A DNA stretch of 64,000 nt from assembly GCF_030717955.1 (NCBI RefSeq), contig NZ_JAUZVY010000005.1, positions 1 through 64,000 of the forward strand. The letters run 5' to 3'. The notes beneath the pieces are model-generated. The model searched no databases. It was not told where the DNA came from and saw only the letters and a program-made list of their open reading frames with translations. Positions 41,653 through 51,153 of this stretch are shown here, in pieces. Numbering within the stretch: position 1 is the first letter of the stretch; every line of letters begins with the position of its first letter. The DNA comes from Alkalimonas delamerensis (lineage in GTDB: Bacteria > Pseudomonadota > Gammaproteobacteria > Enterobacterales > Alteromonadaceae). The position numbers and the translations under genes were made by a program.

Positions 41653-42873
41653 TTAGAAAGCGCAGATCTCGGTCCAGCTTTCGTCCGAGCCTGGCTCTGA
41701 CTGAGTCCACCAGTTGGCGCGGTACAGCACCTGCTGGTGTTGCATCAGATCGCCAGACGCTGCATGGCTGGGGTTACCCGCCCAGTCATTTTGTGGCCAG
41801 TTCGGGTAAGCCGGAGCCGTGGCCGGATCATGACCCTGGCAGTCATCCGGCACCGGGTTGGTTTCACCGGCCCGGATATCCAGATTCACAAAGTAGCTGT
41901 TATCCGATAAGTAGAAACGATTGCTGGCTAAATCCGGGCTAAGCTGCACGCTGTTGTTGCTGAGTACCCCAATCTGGATCAGCGAGCCGTGCTGGGCATT
42001 GACCTGATTGGCGATATCAAAGGCCCATTGCTGCGGCAACTGGGCGGCATTGATGGTCCAGCTTTGGTCCAGCAATTCCTGGCCCTGGCTGTCAAACACC
42101 CGCAGCTGGGCACTGTCGCCTGCCGCTACCGGGATTTGCAAATCAACAAAGGCACCTTTATCAAACCAGCTTGGCGGTGGATCGACCGGATCGCTGCCGC
42201 CACCACCGCCGGTAAAGAGCAAATCCGAGCAGTTGTAAAAACCTTCACCGACCACATCATTGCGCTGCCAGCGGGTGTACAGAATGGCTGGACCGGAGCG
42301 GTCTTGTGGCAAGGGCACATCGAAGAAATAGTAGCCAGCTTCAGCTGGCGTATTGCCGGTTTCATAAATCAGTTCGAGATCGTCCCAGTGCAGTGGACGG
42401 GCTGCCGGGTCAATACCTGGCTTGGTCAGGTAAAACTGCCAGAAACTCGGGTTGTGCGGGGTGGTGGCGCGAAAACGCACCGGCAACACCGGAGTTTGTG
42501 CCAGATTGATTTCGGTTTTTTGCCAGTGACTGGAAGCGATGTTCATGCCGGCTTTGCGATCATCATTGGCTGCGCACAGGGTGCCATCTGGAATGGCGGC
42601 ACGTACTGCAGCCATGTTGTGGTAATCACGGATGTTGATGGCAAATTCATGGTGCTGGGTGTACATGTAACCGCCGGATTGCTGAAAAGCCGCGCGACAG
42701 GCCAGGTTGGATACACCGGAGCCATCGGCCGGCCACCAGTAGCCGCCATCTTCTTTGCAGATTTGCTGACGGGCCTTGGGGTATTCGACGTAGCCATGCG
42801 CCAGCAAGGCCGGGCTGGCCAGCAAGGTGGCGATGGCAAGCAGTCGTCGGGAATGGGTGATGACATGGTTCAT
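41653..42873 (-). CDS. Chitin-active lytic polysaccharide monooxygenase (AA10), GbpA-like
   Basis: A secreted copper oxidase of 406 residues that breaks crystalline chitin. The signal peptide is followed by HGYVEYPKARQ, so the mature N-terminal His26 forms the copper brace with the His of TPHNPSFWQFY (His140). The middle (about residues 245-340) is a GbpA2-like domain. The C-terminal 50 residues, with YPNWPQNDWAGNPSHAASGDLMQ and YRANWWTQSEPG, form a CBM5/12 chitin-binding module. It lies 68 bases after the chitinase gene on the same strand. Confidence 0.94.
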   Translation of the reverse strand: MNHVITHSRRLLAIATLLASPALLAHGYVEYPKARQQICKEDGGYWWPADGSGVSNLACRAAFQQSGGYMYTQHHEFAINIRDYHNMAAVRAAIPDGTLCAANDDRKAGMNIASSHWQKTEINLAQTPVLPVRFRATTPHNPSFWQFYLTKPGIDPAARPLHWDDLELIYETGNTPAEAGYYFFDVPLPQDRSGPAILYTRWQRNDVVGEGFYNCSDLLFTGGGGGSDPVDPPPSWFDKGAFVDLQIPVAAGDSAQLRVFDSQGQELLDQSWTINAAQLPQQWAFDIANQVNAQHGSLIQIGVLSNNSVQLSPDLASNRFYLSDNSYFVNLDIRAGETNPVPDDCQGHDPATAPAYPNWPQNDWAGNPSHAASGDLMQHQQVLYRANWWTQSEPGSDESWTEICAF

Positions 42874-42941
42874 GGAGTTTCTCCTTATGGTTGTAATGCG
42901 GGGCCAGGCCCCGCTGTTGGTTTTTTCGTGTTGCTATCAAT

Positions 42942-45113
42942 CTACTGTGCCGGGTGGCCTAACCCCTGATGCATCGAGTTCAGGATGGCGCCGTTATCGG
43001 CATCAATTTCCCAGGCGAAAATGCCGCCCAGCTGATGCTGCAGGATGTAACTGCCTTTTTCCCGCACCGAGCGCTTGGTATCCAGGCTGATCAGGGTGTT
43101 GGTGGTGGGGTTCCAGACATAGCTGGCCTTGGCTTCATCATCCCAGCCGACGGTAAAGCCGTTGATGCCACTGGCCTCAGGCCCGCCCATAAAGTCGGCT
43201 TCGATGGCTTTGTAATCCATGATGCCGCGCTCCCAGCCGCCGCTGATGCCATCGCCGCCAATGCCGGTAAAGGGGTTGTCAGCCACCACGCCACTGACGT
43301 TGGTCCAGCCGCGGCCATACATGGCGGCACCGAGCGCAATTTTCTCTGCCGGTACGCCACGGTTCAGCAGGTACTGCACCGCTTCGTGGGCAGAGAAACC
43401 TGCGATGGGGGAGTTGTCGGATGGGTATAGGCCGGTCATATGGCCCAGGGTACCGCTCCAGGCGCCGTAGTAGTCGTAGGTCATCAGGTTGATGAAATCC
43501 ATGTACGGATGGGCATCTTCCCAATCGACCATACTGAGCTTTTCTATACCTCCGCTCATGGCGGCTGCCAGCTCGTACTCGCGGCCGGTTTCCAGGCTGA
43601 GTGCATCCAGGGCTTCACGCAGTTCGCGCATCAGAATGACAAAGCCGGCCCCGTCTTGTGGGCTGCCGAGCTCAGGCAAAGCACCACCGCCTCCCGGAAA
43701 TTCCCAGTCGATGTCGATGCCATCGAAGAAGTCGTAGGTACGGATAAAGTCGATCATCGACTCGATAAAGACGGCTCTGGCGGCTGGATCCACCCCAATG
43801 TCGTACAGCGGATCAGACAGGGTCCAGCCACCCACCGACGGCAGGATTTTGACCTCAGGATGCGCCCGTTTCAGCCGGTACAGTTCGGCAAAGATACCGC
43901 GGATCGGTTGATCCCAGCGATCGCCCGGGTAGGATTTTTCCAGCGCGGCAAATTGGTCGTGCACCACCACGCTGTAATCCGGTTTGTCCTGGCACTGGCT
44001 GTTTAAGGCGGCATAGCCCTCCGGGTTGGCCTGACGCAGCGATTCATTCGGGCCGCAAACCGGGATAAAGCCATAGTAGATGTGGGTCAGGTTTTCTGCC
44101 GGAATATCGGCCACATGGTAGTCGCGGCCATAAATGCCCCATTCGACGAAGTAAGCGGCCACTTTTTTACCTGTGGTGTTCTGGTAGCTGCGGTTGCGCT
44201 CTTTCAGTGGGTGCGGCCAGTAGGTCATGTCCAGATCGGTCCAGGGATCAAAGTCTGGATTGGTACCGCCACCTCCGCCGCCACCGCCTGAGCCTGCGGA
44301 GACGGTGACGGTTGTGGCATCACTGTCGGTACAGAGCAGGGCAGAGCTGCTTTGCTGGCAGAGGCTAACCCGGTAGTGGTACTGGCCGGTTTGGCCGACA
44401 TTTACCTGCACACTGCCACTTTGTGCCTGTTGGCCACTGGGCGTCAGCGAGGCACTGTGGATCACGGTGTCGTCTTGTTTTAATTGCCACAGATTGCCGT
44501 TGTTGCCCCACCACATATTCCAGCTGATGGTAAAACTGGCCGTTCCGTCGTTCAGAGTCTGGTTGTTGTCGAGCCAGGCTATCACCGGTTTGGCCGGGGC
44601 CATCGGATCCTCGGGTTCAGGCTCGACCGGGTCCACCGGATCGACTGGGTCTACTGGGTCTACTGGGTCTACTGGGTCTACTGGGTCTACTGGGTCTACC
44701 GGATCGACCGGATCGACCGGATCGGTCCCGCCTGCGCCATGCACCTGAATGGTGGTGATGCCGCTCGGCTGGCAGTGCTCTGCTGTATCGCTGACCAGGC
44801 AGAGCTCTACCTGGAATTGGTAGCTGCCTGGTTGCGTCAGGGTGAGATTGGCCTGGCCGCTTTGGGCTTGCTGGCCGTTGGGGCTAAGTGCAGCACTGTA
44901 GACAACGCTGTCATTTTGCAGCAATCGCCATTGATTGCCATTGCTGCCCCACCACATATCCCAGTGTACCGGGATAGTGACGCTGCCATTGTGCAAATCG
45001 AACTGGGTCGGCATCCAGCTGATTTGTGGCGTGCCTGGTGTTGCTGCCATGGCACTTGTGGTGACGACAAAAAATGTACTGGCCAGGCAAAGCTGGTTGA
45101 ATGGGTGTCGCAT
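42942..45113 (-). CDS. ChiA-type chitinase (GH18) with duplicated N-terminal domain
   Basis: A secreted chitinase of 723 residues. A signal peptide is followed by two copies of the ChitinaseA N-terminal domain, each ending in SLCQQ/ELCLV and sharing WDMWWGSNGNQW / WNMWWGNNGNLW. They are joined by a TDP-(VDP)10-VEP linker, then a glycine-rich linker leads to the GH18 barrel. The catalytic motif FDGIDIDWEFPGG places the acid at Glu471. The close order of KVAAYFVEWGIYGRDY, GFIPVCG and LGGIFAWEIDADNG follows Serratia ChiA. Single-domain ChiN is usual, so the duplication is unusual. The start at 45113 has GGAGG just upstream. Confidence 0.95.
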   Translation of the reverse strand: MRHPFNQLCLASTFFVVTTSAMAATPGTPQISWMPTQFDLHNGSVTIPVHWDMWWGSNGNQWRLLQNDSVVYSAALSPNGQQAQSGQANLTLTQPGSYQFQVELCLVSDTAEHCQPSGITTIQVHGAGGTDPVDPVDPVDPVDPVDPVDPVDPVDPVDPVDPVEPEPEDPMAPAKPVIAWLDNNQTLNDGTASFTISWNMWWGNNGNLWQLKQDDTVIHSASLTPSGQQAQSGSVQVNVGQTGQYHYRVSLCQQSSSALLCTDSDATTVTVSAGSGGGGGGGGTNPDFDPWTDLDMTYWPHPLKERNRSYQNTTGKKVAAYFVEWGIYGRDYHVADIPAENLTHIYYGFIPVCGPNESLRQANPEGYAALNSQCQDKPDYSVVVHDQFAALEKSYPGDRWDQPIRGIFAELYRLKRAHPEVKILPSVGGWTLSDPLYDIGVDPAARAVFIESMIDFIRTYDFFDGIDIDWEFPGGGGALPELGSPQDGAGFVILMRELREALDALSLETGREYELAAAMSGGIEKLSMVDWEDAHPYMDFINLMTYDYYGAWSGTLGHMTGLYPSDNSPIAGFSAHEAVQYLLNRGVPAEKIALGAAMYGRGWTNVSGVVADNPFTGIGGDGISGGWERGIMDYKAIEADFMGGPEASGINGFTVGWDDEAKASYVWNPTTNTLISLDTKRSVREKGSYILQHQLGGIFAWEIDADNGAILNSMHQGLGHPAQ
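44628..44726. repeat. 9-bp tandem repeats encoding the (VDP)n linker
   Basis: Eleven 9-base units encode TDP and ten VDP. Six of them (44646-44699) are identical (GTAGACCCA on the minus strand), so this stretch is likely to vary in number by slippage. The outer units differ at third positions. Confidence 0.9.
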
Positions 45114-45399
45114 GGTGTCCTCCAATTGGAACATTGTTCTTGTTGTATGCCCCTTCTTTGGTGAAGGGTAAGTCAACATGCGGAACGATTGTCTGCCTGA
45201 CGGACGGCTCCCTGTTGCTGTAACGTTTGGCATGCAGCCATTAACTATTAATCAATTGACAGCGTTGTCAAATGATAAAATAGTGATAAATAGCTAAATA
45301 ACTGAAATGATTGATTAAAAAGTTTACGTTCCTGTGACGGGAAATTTTACAGCGATTGGCCGCTACTGAGGTGTAGCGGCACTCGGTGGCAGGTTATTG

Positions 45400-47073
45400 C
45401 TATTCGATCTGACGCTGACGTCGCTCTGTCGGTCGGTTGCGGTTTCGCTCCGAGGACTGTGGCCTGGATTGTGGCTGCGCCCGCTCCACTCTTGGCGCTG
45501 AGGATTGAGCCCGGACCTGAGGCCTCACCTGGGTCGGAGCCGAGCTCTGTGTGCTGCGGACTTGCGGCTCGACCGCTCGTTGCACCCGCGGTGGCTGAGC
45601 TGCTACCTGACGAACAGACTCCGGTTGTCGGATACGGCGCTGCTCGGTGGCTTGCACTCTTGGCTGGTTCTGCTGCGCTCTGAGCTGGTTTTGAGGCACT
45701 GTGCTTTGCCGCTGCTCTGTAGGTACGCTGGGTTGTCGCTGCGCAGAGCCAGTTTGCTGAACAGGCTGTTGCCAACGGTTGGCACCACGGTACTCCGAAG
45801 CTTGTTGGCGTTGTTGCTGCACATCACGTCTTAGCGTCTCTGTTGAGCGCGTCTGGCTGCCTGTGGCCTGACGATCCGCCTGCTGCTGACGTTGCTGCTG
45901 GTGAGCCGGTTGCGCCGACTCTGTCTGGCGTTGTTGTAGCTGTTGGCGGCGTTGCTGCAGATTGCTGTCTCTTAACTCGCGTGAACCCGTCGCTCGCAGG
46001 CTGCTGGCACCTTGCTCGGTGCGTCCTGTGTTTCGATGCTCCGTGTTGACTCGGTCTCGGTGCCCACTGCTTTGCCGTCTGGTTTCGGTAGCCTGACGGC
46101 GCTCATGCGTCCTTGAGCTGGTGGTAAAGTCCCCGCTTGGTTGTTGCCTTGGACGACGCCATTCTCTGGAGGGGCTGGCAGGGCCTCGCACTTCACGGGT
46201 ATGACTTCTGGGCCTTGGATCGTATTGGCGGCTCAATGTTTCCCGGCGATAGACGACACCACGACGGTGCACCGGGTTGTGCTGCCAGCGCTGGCCATGG
46301 TGAATATGCACCACCCGCCTTGGGTAATAACGTGGGGGGTGGTAGAAGTGATGGTGATTGACGATCACATGGCGGTGATGCCAGTGGAAACTGCTGAAGT
46401 AAAAGCGTGGGCTGACCCGATAAGATGGACCCCAGTAAAATGCACTGTAGCTGTAGGAAGCACCGGGGTAGTGCCAGTAATAAGGCGGGTGATGTGGCCA
46501 CCACCAGTCGCCATAGACCACACGGGTGTTGTAATAGGGCACATAAATCACTTCACGCTGGCGTGGCTCAATGATAATGACTTCCTGTTGCTGCTCGACC
46601 TCACGCTGCACGACGATGTGCTCGACGTCATCCAGAGCGCCATGGGCGTAGGCACGCTGCCGTAGCTGCTGAATGCTCAGCATCACCCAGGCTTCATCGG
46701 TTAAAAAGATTTCGCCCAGTTGCTCCAGCCATTCCAGATCGTCACTCATGCGCTGCAGTAAATCAGGGAAGGCGACCAGGGCTTTGACACTGGGATCCCA
46801 GGGCTGCTGTTCGACGCGCTCCAGCGCGGTTTCAGGATCCAGCTCCTGATGACGCTCTGCCCAGCGAGCAGCCTGAACCACTTCCAGTGGGTAGGTGGAG
46901 GCAATCAGCACATGGCTGAGGATGGTATCCGGGTAGAGTGCAATTGGGGCGAGCAACTGATCGAGTTGCGCTTGCTCTTCTGTTTCCTGAACACTGTGCG
47001 CAGGCAGGCTAAACAGCAAGACGCCCAGCACTAGGGAAAGCCACCAGCCGGTTGTCACTTTGAAGTCAGACAT
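45400..47073 (-). CDS. DUF3300 family exported protein with long Q/R-rich tail
   Basis: A protein of 557 residues. A signal peptide ending in HSVQ is followed by the DUF3300 core (LDQLLAPIALYPDTILSHVLIASTYPLEVVQAARW, then DPSVKALVAFPDLL and YVPYYNTRVVYG) up to about residue 175. Next comes a Y/H/W-rich region with WWWPHHPPYYW and repeated HHH, and then about 290 residues low in complexity, rich in Q, R, S and P. The function of DUF3300 is unknown. The ATG has AGGAGG 7 bases upstream. Confidence 0.85.
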   Translation of the reverse strand: MSDFKVTTGWWLSLVLGVLLFSLPAHSVQETEEQAQLDQLLAPIALYPDTILSHVLIASTYPLEVVQAARWAERHQELDPETALERVEQQPWDPSVKALVAFPDLLQRMSDDLEWLEQLGEIFLTDEAWVMLSIQQLRQRAYAHGALDDVEHIVVQREVEQQQEVIIIEPRQREVIYVPYYNTRVVYGDWWWPHHPPYYWHYPGASYSYSAFYWGPSYRVSPRFYFSSFHWHHRHVIVNHHHFYHPPRYYPRRVVHIHHGQRWQHNPVHRRGVVYRRETLSRQYDPRPRSHTREVRGPASPSREWRRPRQQPSGDFTTSSRTHERRQATETRRQSSGHRDRVNTEHRNTGRTEQGASSLRATGSRELRDSNLQQRRQQLQQRQTESAQPAHQQQRQQQADRQATGSQTRSTETLRRDVQQQRQQASEYRGANRWQQPVQQTGSAQRQPSVPTEQRQSTVPQNQLRAQQNQPRVQATEQRRIRQPESVRQVAAQPPRVQRAVEPQVRSTQSSAPTQVRPQVRAQSSAPRVERAQPQSRPQSSERNRNRPTERRQRQIE

Positions 47074-47221
47074 GGTCTGTCCTCCTTGGTTTGGTCCGAA
47101 GCCCAGGTATCTTAACAGGGCTGCAGGTTAAGCGTGCACAGCACGGTATTGCTTAATTTATAGACGCTGTAAACTTAACTTAACCTGAACTAACAGGCAG
47201 GAACAAGAACCGGCAGGGGAG

Positions 47222-48928
47222 TTAGGGCATATAGCGTTGTTTTTTATGCGCTTTAATTTTGGTCAGATCCACCAGTACCAAACCATCCATGCAATCGGCA
47301 AAGGCCGGATCGATGCCAAAATCCAAAAAGTGCGCCCCCCCTGGCTCACAAAGCTCGCTGTATTGCTTGTAAAGGGTAGGAACGGTCAGCCCCATATTGG
47401 CCAGCAAATGCTTTAACTGGGTAAAGTCGGCTCCATAGTCGGTGCCCGAGAAGTGCTGCCGCAGTTCGGGCAGCAGTTGCTCACTTAACAGGTAAGGGTG
47501 GCGCGAGACAGCAGGCGATTGTGGGTGGTGAAAGTACAAGTGATAAAAATACACCATCAAATCCCGGGCGGCTTTCGGGTAGCTGTTGGATAAGCTGACT
47601 GCACCATAGAGGTAGCGTATGTCGGGTCGTGTTTTCAGATAGGCTCCAATGCCGTACCAGAGGTAATCCAGGCTGCGCTTGCCCCAATATTTAGGTTGGA
47701 CAAAGCTTCGGCCCAGTTCCAGACCCGCAGCAAGGTAGGGCTGCATTCCTGCGGAAAAGTCGAATAAGGCATCGCAGTACAGCCCTTGTTGGCCTTGCGT
47801 TGCCAGCACCTGAGCGGTATCGGCAAAGCGGTAGCTGCCGATGATCTCGAGTTCTCTGGGATCCCATAAAATCAAATGCTGATACCAGCTGTCATAGGGA
47901 TCGCAATCCCGGCGTTTGCCGCTGCCTTCACCAACAGCGCGAAAAGCGATTTCGCGCAAGCGGCCAATTTCACGCAGGATGGGCGAGCTTCCCTGATGCT
48001 GGTAGAGATAGATTTGTTTCTGATCGGCGGTTTCCCCCAGCAACTGGCAAGATTCGACCGCTTTTTTCAGCGCCTTGCGGTCTTCCGGTAAGGCAATGCC
48101 GCTTTGGGTTTTAAACAGCGGGGCTTTGTCACTGGCCAGACGGTACAAATGCTTTTTAAACAACTTGGCTCTGGATTGCGGCTCCAGTGCCAGGCTGGCA
48201 AAACTTTCAAAGGGGATCAGCTCACCAATGCGAATGTGCAGCTGCTTTTGGCGTTGGCGAAACATTTCCCGCACCAGCATCAGGGTCGCCAGCGGTTTGT
48301 ACAGCATGGAAACGCAGTAAAACTGCCAGGAGTTTCGGCCTTGCAGATGAATCGGCAAGATGGGGGCTTTGGCCTGCGTTGCAAAGCGCAGGAAACCATG
48401 CTGCCAGCGACCATCCCGGATGCCATTGGGCTTTAAGCGGGAAACTTCCCCGGCGGGAAAAATAATCAGGGCTCCTTCATGCTGCAAGTGGCCGCTGATT
48501 TGGGTTAACAGCTCGCGCCGTGTCTTTCCTTGCATCGCATCGACAGGAAACAGCAAGGGGTGCAGTGGCGGCAGGGCCATCAGCATTTGGTTGGCAATAA
48601 TTTTGACGTCGGGCCGAATGTCGCTGATCAGTTTGATCAGTGCCAGACCATCCAAAGAGCCAATCGGATGGTTGGCAATAATGACCACCCGGCCATCGGC
48701 GGGTATCCGTTCCAGCTCCTGCTCACGGACTGTGGTTTGAAACTGAAAGTAATCCAGGACTTGTTCGACAAAGTCCAGTCCTTGCAGGTGCGGGTAGTGC
48801 TCGGCAAAGTGGATGAAGTCTTTTTCATGCAGCAAGCGTCGTAGCAGGAAGGTGCCAATTTTACTGAGAAAGGGCCTGGTGGTGAGCTGCGGCATTTGTT
48901 GCTGCAGCATTTGTTCAACATTGAACAT
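47222..48928 (-). CDS. OlsF-like bifunctional acyltransferase (PlsC domain + OlsB/GNAT-like domain)
   Basis: A protein of 568 residues with two halves. Residues about 1-270 are a PlsC-type acyltransferase: NHPIGSLDG (the HPxGxLDG form of the acyl motif), IFPAGEVSRLK and PILPIHLQGRNS. Residues about 290-550 match the hemolysin-like OlsB/COG3176 acyl-ACP N-acyltransferase: EIAFRAVGEGSGKRRDCDPYDSWYQHLILWDP, GRSFVQPKYWGKRSLDYLW and a FDFGIDPAFADCMDGLVLVDL end. This fusion resembles Serratia OlsF, which makes ornithine lipids. That product is inferred, not shown. Confidence 0.75.
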   Translation of the reverse strand: MFNVEQMLQQQMPQLTTRPFLSKIGTFLLRRLLHEKDFIHFAEHYPHLQGLDFVEQVLDYFQFQTTVREQELERIPADGRVVIIANHPIGSLDGLALIKLISDIRPDVKIIANQMLMALPPLHPLLFPVDAMQGKTRRELLTQISGHLQHEGALIIFPAGEVSRLKPNGIRDGRWQHGFLRFATQAKAPILPIHLQGRNSWQFYCVSMLYKPLATLMLVREMFRQRQKQLHIRIGELIPFESFASLALEPQSRAKLFKKHLYRLASDKAPLFKTQSGIALPEDRKALKKAVESCQLLGETADQKQIYLYQHQGSSPILREIGRLREIAFRAVGEGSGKRRDCDPYDSWYQHLILWDPRELEIIGSYRFADTAQVLATQGQQGLYCDALFDFSAGMQPYLAAGLELGRSFVQPKYWGKRSLDYLWYGIGAYLKTRPDIRYLYGAVSLSNSYPKAARDLMVYFYHLYFHHPQSPAVSRHPYLLSEQLLPELRQHFSGTDYGADFTQLKHLLANMGLTVPTLYKQYSELCEPGGAHFLDFGIDPAFADCMDGLVLVDLTKIKAHKKQRYMP

Positions 48929-49014
48929 GATTGACGTCCTGCAAACCGGAGGCTTTCACACTAAAGGCTGGTTGTGGCAGTTTGATGGCGTTTGTATGAC
49001 CTTTCGATGACGCC

Positions 49015-49815
49015 TCAGGCGACCTTGGTCAGTGACGAGACCCGACCTGCTTCGGCTTCAGGCCAGACCGCAATCTGCTGGCAATGCTCGGCGCAGTGAT
49101 AGAGTGCCAGGCTACCGTCCGGTGTTTCAACCAAAGCGGTACAGCTGTCAATCCAGTCGCCATCGTTGCAGTACAGGATGCCGTCTTGCAAGGTAATTTC
49201 CGGGTGATGAATATGGCCGCAGACAATGCCATCGTAGCCACCGCGCTTCGCTCGTGCGATGGCGGCATCGCGGTAGCGCGCTATGGCCTGACGGGCTCCG
49301 GGAACTTTGCTCTTAATCAGCGCCGATAAACTAAAATAGGGGCGGCCTAACAGCCGGCGCAGGCGTTGGTTCCAGCGGTTTAAAAACAACAGCAGATCGT
49401 AAAGGTGATCGCCAAGCCGGCGATGCCAGTGTGCCAGCTGCACATGCTTGTCAAACTCATCGCCGTGCACCAGCAACAAGCGTTGACCACTCAGGGTAAT
49501 GTGTTGGCTGCGCAGCTCAACCTGAATGGCGCCAAAGTTTTTACCGGCATAGAGTCGGAACGCTTCGTCGTGGTTGCCGGGCACATAAATAATTTCGGTG
49601 CCTTGCTCTGCCATTTTCAGCAATTGGCGCACCACCTGGTTCTGTTGTACTTTCCAGAACACCTGGCGCTGCATGGCCCATAAATCCACGATATCGCCGA
49701 GCAAATAAATTTTGTCGACCTGGCATTTTTTTAAAAAGCTTAGCAGGTAGCCTGCCTGGCAATTTTTGCAGCCCAAATGAATGTCGGATAAAAACAAGGT
49801 TCGGCAGTTTAGCAT
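49015..49815 (-). CDS. UDP-2,3-diacylglucosamine diphosphatase family metallophosphoesterase (LpxH-like)
   Basis: A protein of 266 residues. Metal-site motifs in order: LSDIHLG, LLGDIVDLW, VPGNHDEA, LVHGDEFD and CGHIHHPE, all as in LpxH2-type enzymes, which cleave UDP-diacylglucosamine in lipid A synthesis. Whether this copy is the lipid A enzyme or a paralog cannot be told here. It lies upstream of the olsF-like gene on the same strand, which may point to a shared membrane-lipid role. Confidence 0.88.
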   Translation of the reverse strand: MLNCRTLFLSDIHLGCKNCQAGYLLSFLKKCQVDKIYLLGDIVDLWAMQRQVFWKVQQNQVVRQLLKMAEQGTEIIYVPGNHDEAFRLYAGKNFGAIQVELRSQHITLSGQRLLLVHGDEFDKHVQLAHWHRRLGDHLYDLLLFLNRWNQRLRRLLGRPYFSLSALIKSKVPGARQAIARYRDAAIARAKRGGYDGIVCGHIHHPEITLQDGILYCNDGDWIDSCTALVETPDGSLALYHCAEHCQQIAVWPEAEAGRVSSLTKVA

Positions 49816-49933
49816 CAGCTGGCACCATGGTATCTTTGGGACTGAGTCAGTCTGTTGTTCTACTGCGACAGCGGGATGACAATAGACTTAACTTTTTATG
49901 ACAACGTTTTGTTGTGACAATAGGGAAGGCTCG

Positions 49934-50860
49934 ATGATGTCGTCGATAGCACTGGTCATTCCGGATAGGGATCTAACCCCCTTGGTTGCTGCTTTGCAAC
50001 AACGCTTGCCGGGAGTGTCCATCCAGCAGTGGCCTGAAATCAAACAGCCTGAGCGGGTAGAGTTTGCTGTGGTCTGGAAACAACCGGCGGGCAGTTTAAA
50101 AGGTTTTCCAGCACTGAAAGCGATTCAGAGTTATGGCGCCGGAGTGGACTCCATTTTGCGGGATCCCCATCTACCCGCAGTACCGCTCAGCCGGATTGTT
50201 GATCCAAAGTTAGCCGCTGCCATGATCGACTACCTGGACACAGTGGTGGCGATGTATCGGTTGCGGCTGGATCTCTTTGCGCAGCAGCAGCGGCTGGGGC
50301 AGTGGCGGCCGAAAGGACGGCGCAAACTCAAGCAGCTCTGCGTATTGGGACTTGGTGAGCTTGGCAAGGCAGTTGCAACGCATTTTGCTGCGGCTGGCTT
50401 TCAGGTTCAGGGCTGGGCGCGAACTCCCAAAGCCTGGACGGATGTGACCACATACAGTGGTGAGGAGGGCTTTGCTGCGGCAGCTGCGGATGCAGATCTG
50501 GTGATCTGCTTATTGCCGCTGACCGCGGCAACGGAAGGCTATTTGAATGCGCAGCGTTTAGCGCAGCTGAAGCCAGGGGCCATTTTGATCAATGTTGCGC
50601 GCGGCGCCATTGTTGACGATAGGGCTTTATTGGCTGCGTTGGATCAGGAGCAGCTGGCTGCTGCCTGTCTGGATGTATTCCAGCAAGAGCCGTTGCCGGC
50701 AGAGCACCCTTTTTGGCAACACCCCAAAGTGACGGTGACGCCTCATATTTCAGCCGTGACCAACATTGAAACGGCAGCGGATCAAATTGCTGAGAATTAT
50801 CGGCGCAGTCAGGCGGTTCAGCCCTTATTGCATCCGGTTGTGCTGGAGCAAGGGTATTAG
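49934..50860 (+). CDS. Glyoxylate/hydroxypyruvate reductase A family (D-2-hydroxyacid dehydrogenase)
   Basis: A protein of 308 residues. The Rossmann motif is VLGLGELGKAVATHFAAAGF; the catalytic Arg lies in NVARGAIVDD, Glu in the QQEPLP region, and His in HPKVTVTPHISAVT. The pattern fits GhrA, which reduces glyoxylate and hydroxypyruvate with NADPH. The start at 49934 is preferred because GGAAGG lies upstream; the frame is open 36 bases earlier. Confidence 0.87.
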   Translation: MMSSIALVIPDRDLTPLVAALQQRLPGVSIQQWPEIKQPERVEFAVVWKQPAGSLKGFPALKAIQSYGAGVDSILRDPHLPAVPLSRIVDPKLAAAMIDYLDTVVAMYRLRLDLFAQQQRLGQWRPKGRRKLKQLCVLGLGELGKAVATHFAAAGFQVQGWARTPKAWTDVTTYSGEEGFAAAAADADLVICLLPLTAATEGYLNAQRLAQLKPGAILINVARGAIVDDRALLAALDQEQLAAACLDVFQQEPLPAEHPFWQHPKVTVTPHISAVTNIETAADQIAENYRRSQAVQPLLHPVVLEQGY

Positions 50861-50929
50861 CGGGTTTCCACCCTGGCACGCAAAACCAAAGACTGTATAA
50901 AAATACACCTGTTGTAAATAAACTACAAG

Positions 50930-50957
50930 TTGTCTACACTAACCAGCGGCTTAATAA
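50930..50957 (+). promoter_or_regulatory. Candidate promoter of the 37-residue peptide gene
   Basis: TTGTCT at 50930-50935 and TAATAA at 50952-50957 are 16 bp apart. Both elements are imperfect and the region is AT-rich. Confidence 0.3.
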
Positions 50958-51009
50958 GTTAAGCTAACTTGCTCACAACAATAAAAAATTAAGCGCTGAG
51001 GTATGTTTT

Positions 51010-51123
51010 ATGAGTAAAGCGTCCAGTCGTGGTTTTGGCTTTACCGCAATCGTCGTGGTTGTTTGCCTGATGGCATTGTCCGCCTTTTTGACGAAAGCCG
51101 AAGCCTGCTGCTTCCTTTGTTGA
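51010..51123 (+). CDS. 37-residue secreted or membrane peptide ending in CCFLC
   Basis: A complete small gene: GAGG 8 bases before the ATG, 37 codons, TGA, and a strong hairpin terminator 30 bases later. The product starts MSKASSRGFGF, has the hydrophobic stretch TAIVVVVCLMALSAFL, and ends TKAEACCFLC. If signal peptidase I cuts after AEA, the mature product would be a pentapeptide of three Cys, Phe and Leu. If not, it is a single-span peptide with three clustered cysteines at its end. It is too short for a reliable family match, and none is recalled. Confidence 0.6.
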   Translation: MSKASSRGFGFTAIVVVVCLMALSAFLTKAEACCFLC

Positions 51124-51153
51124 AGTCAGGAGTGGATGGTTAAGGATGATCAG

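Noticed and set aside
44628..44726. Short regular repeats considered as a CRISPR-like array
   Set aside because: There are no spacers, and the units are 9 bp and in frame inside a coding linker.
44467..44748. Open frame with GSTGSTGST repeats antisense to the chitinase
   Set aside because: It is the shadow of the VDP linker; tandem repeats keep several frames open.
45843..46665. Long open frames on the plus strand across the DUF3300 gene
   Set aside because: They arise from the skewed codon composition of the Q/R-rich tail and the H/Y-rich block on the other strand.
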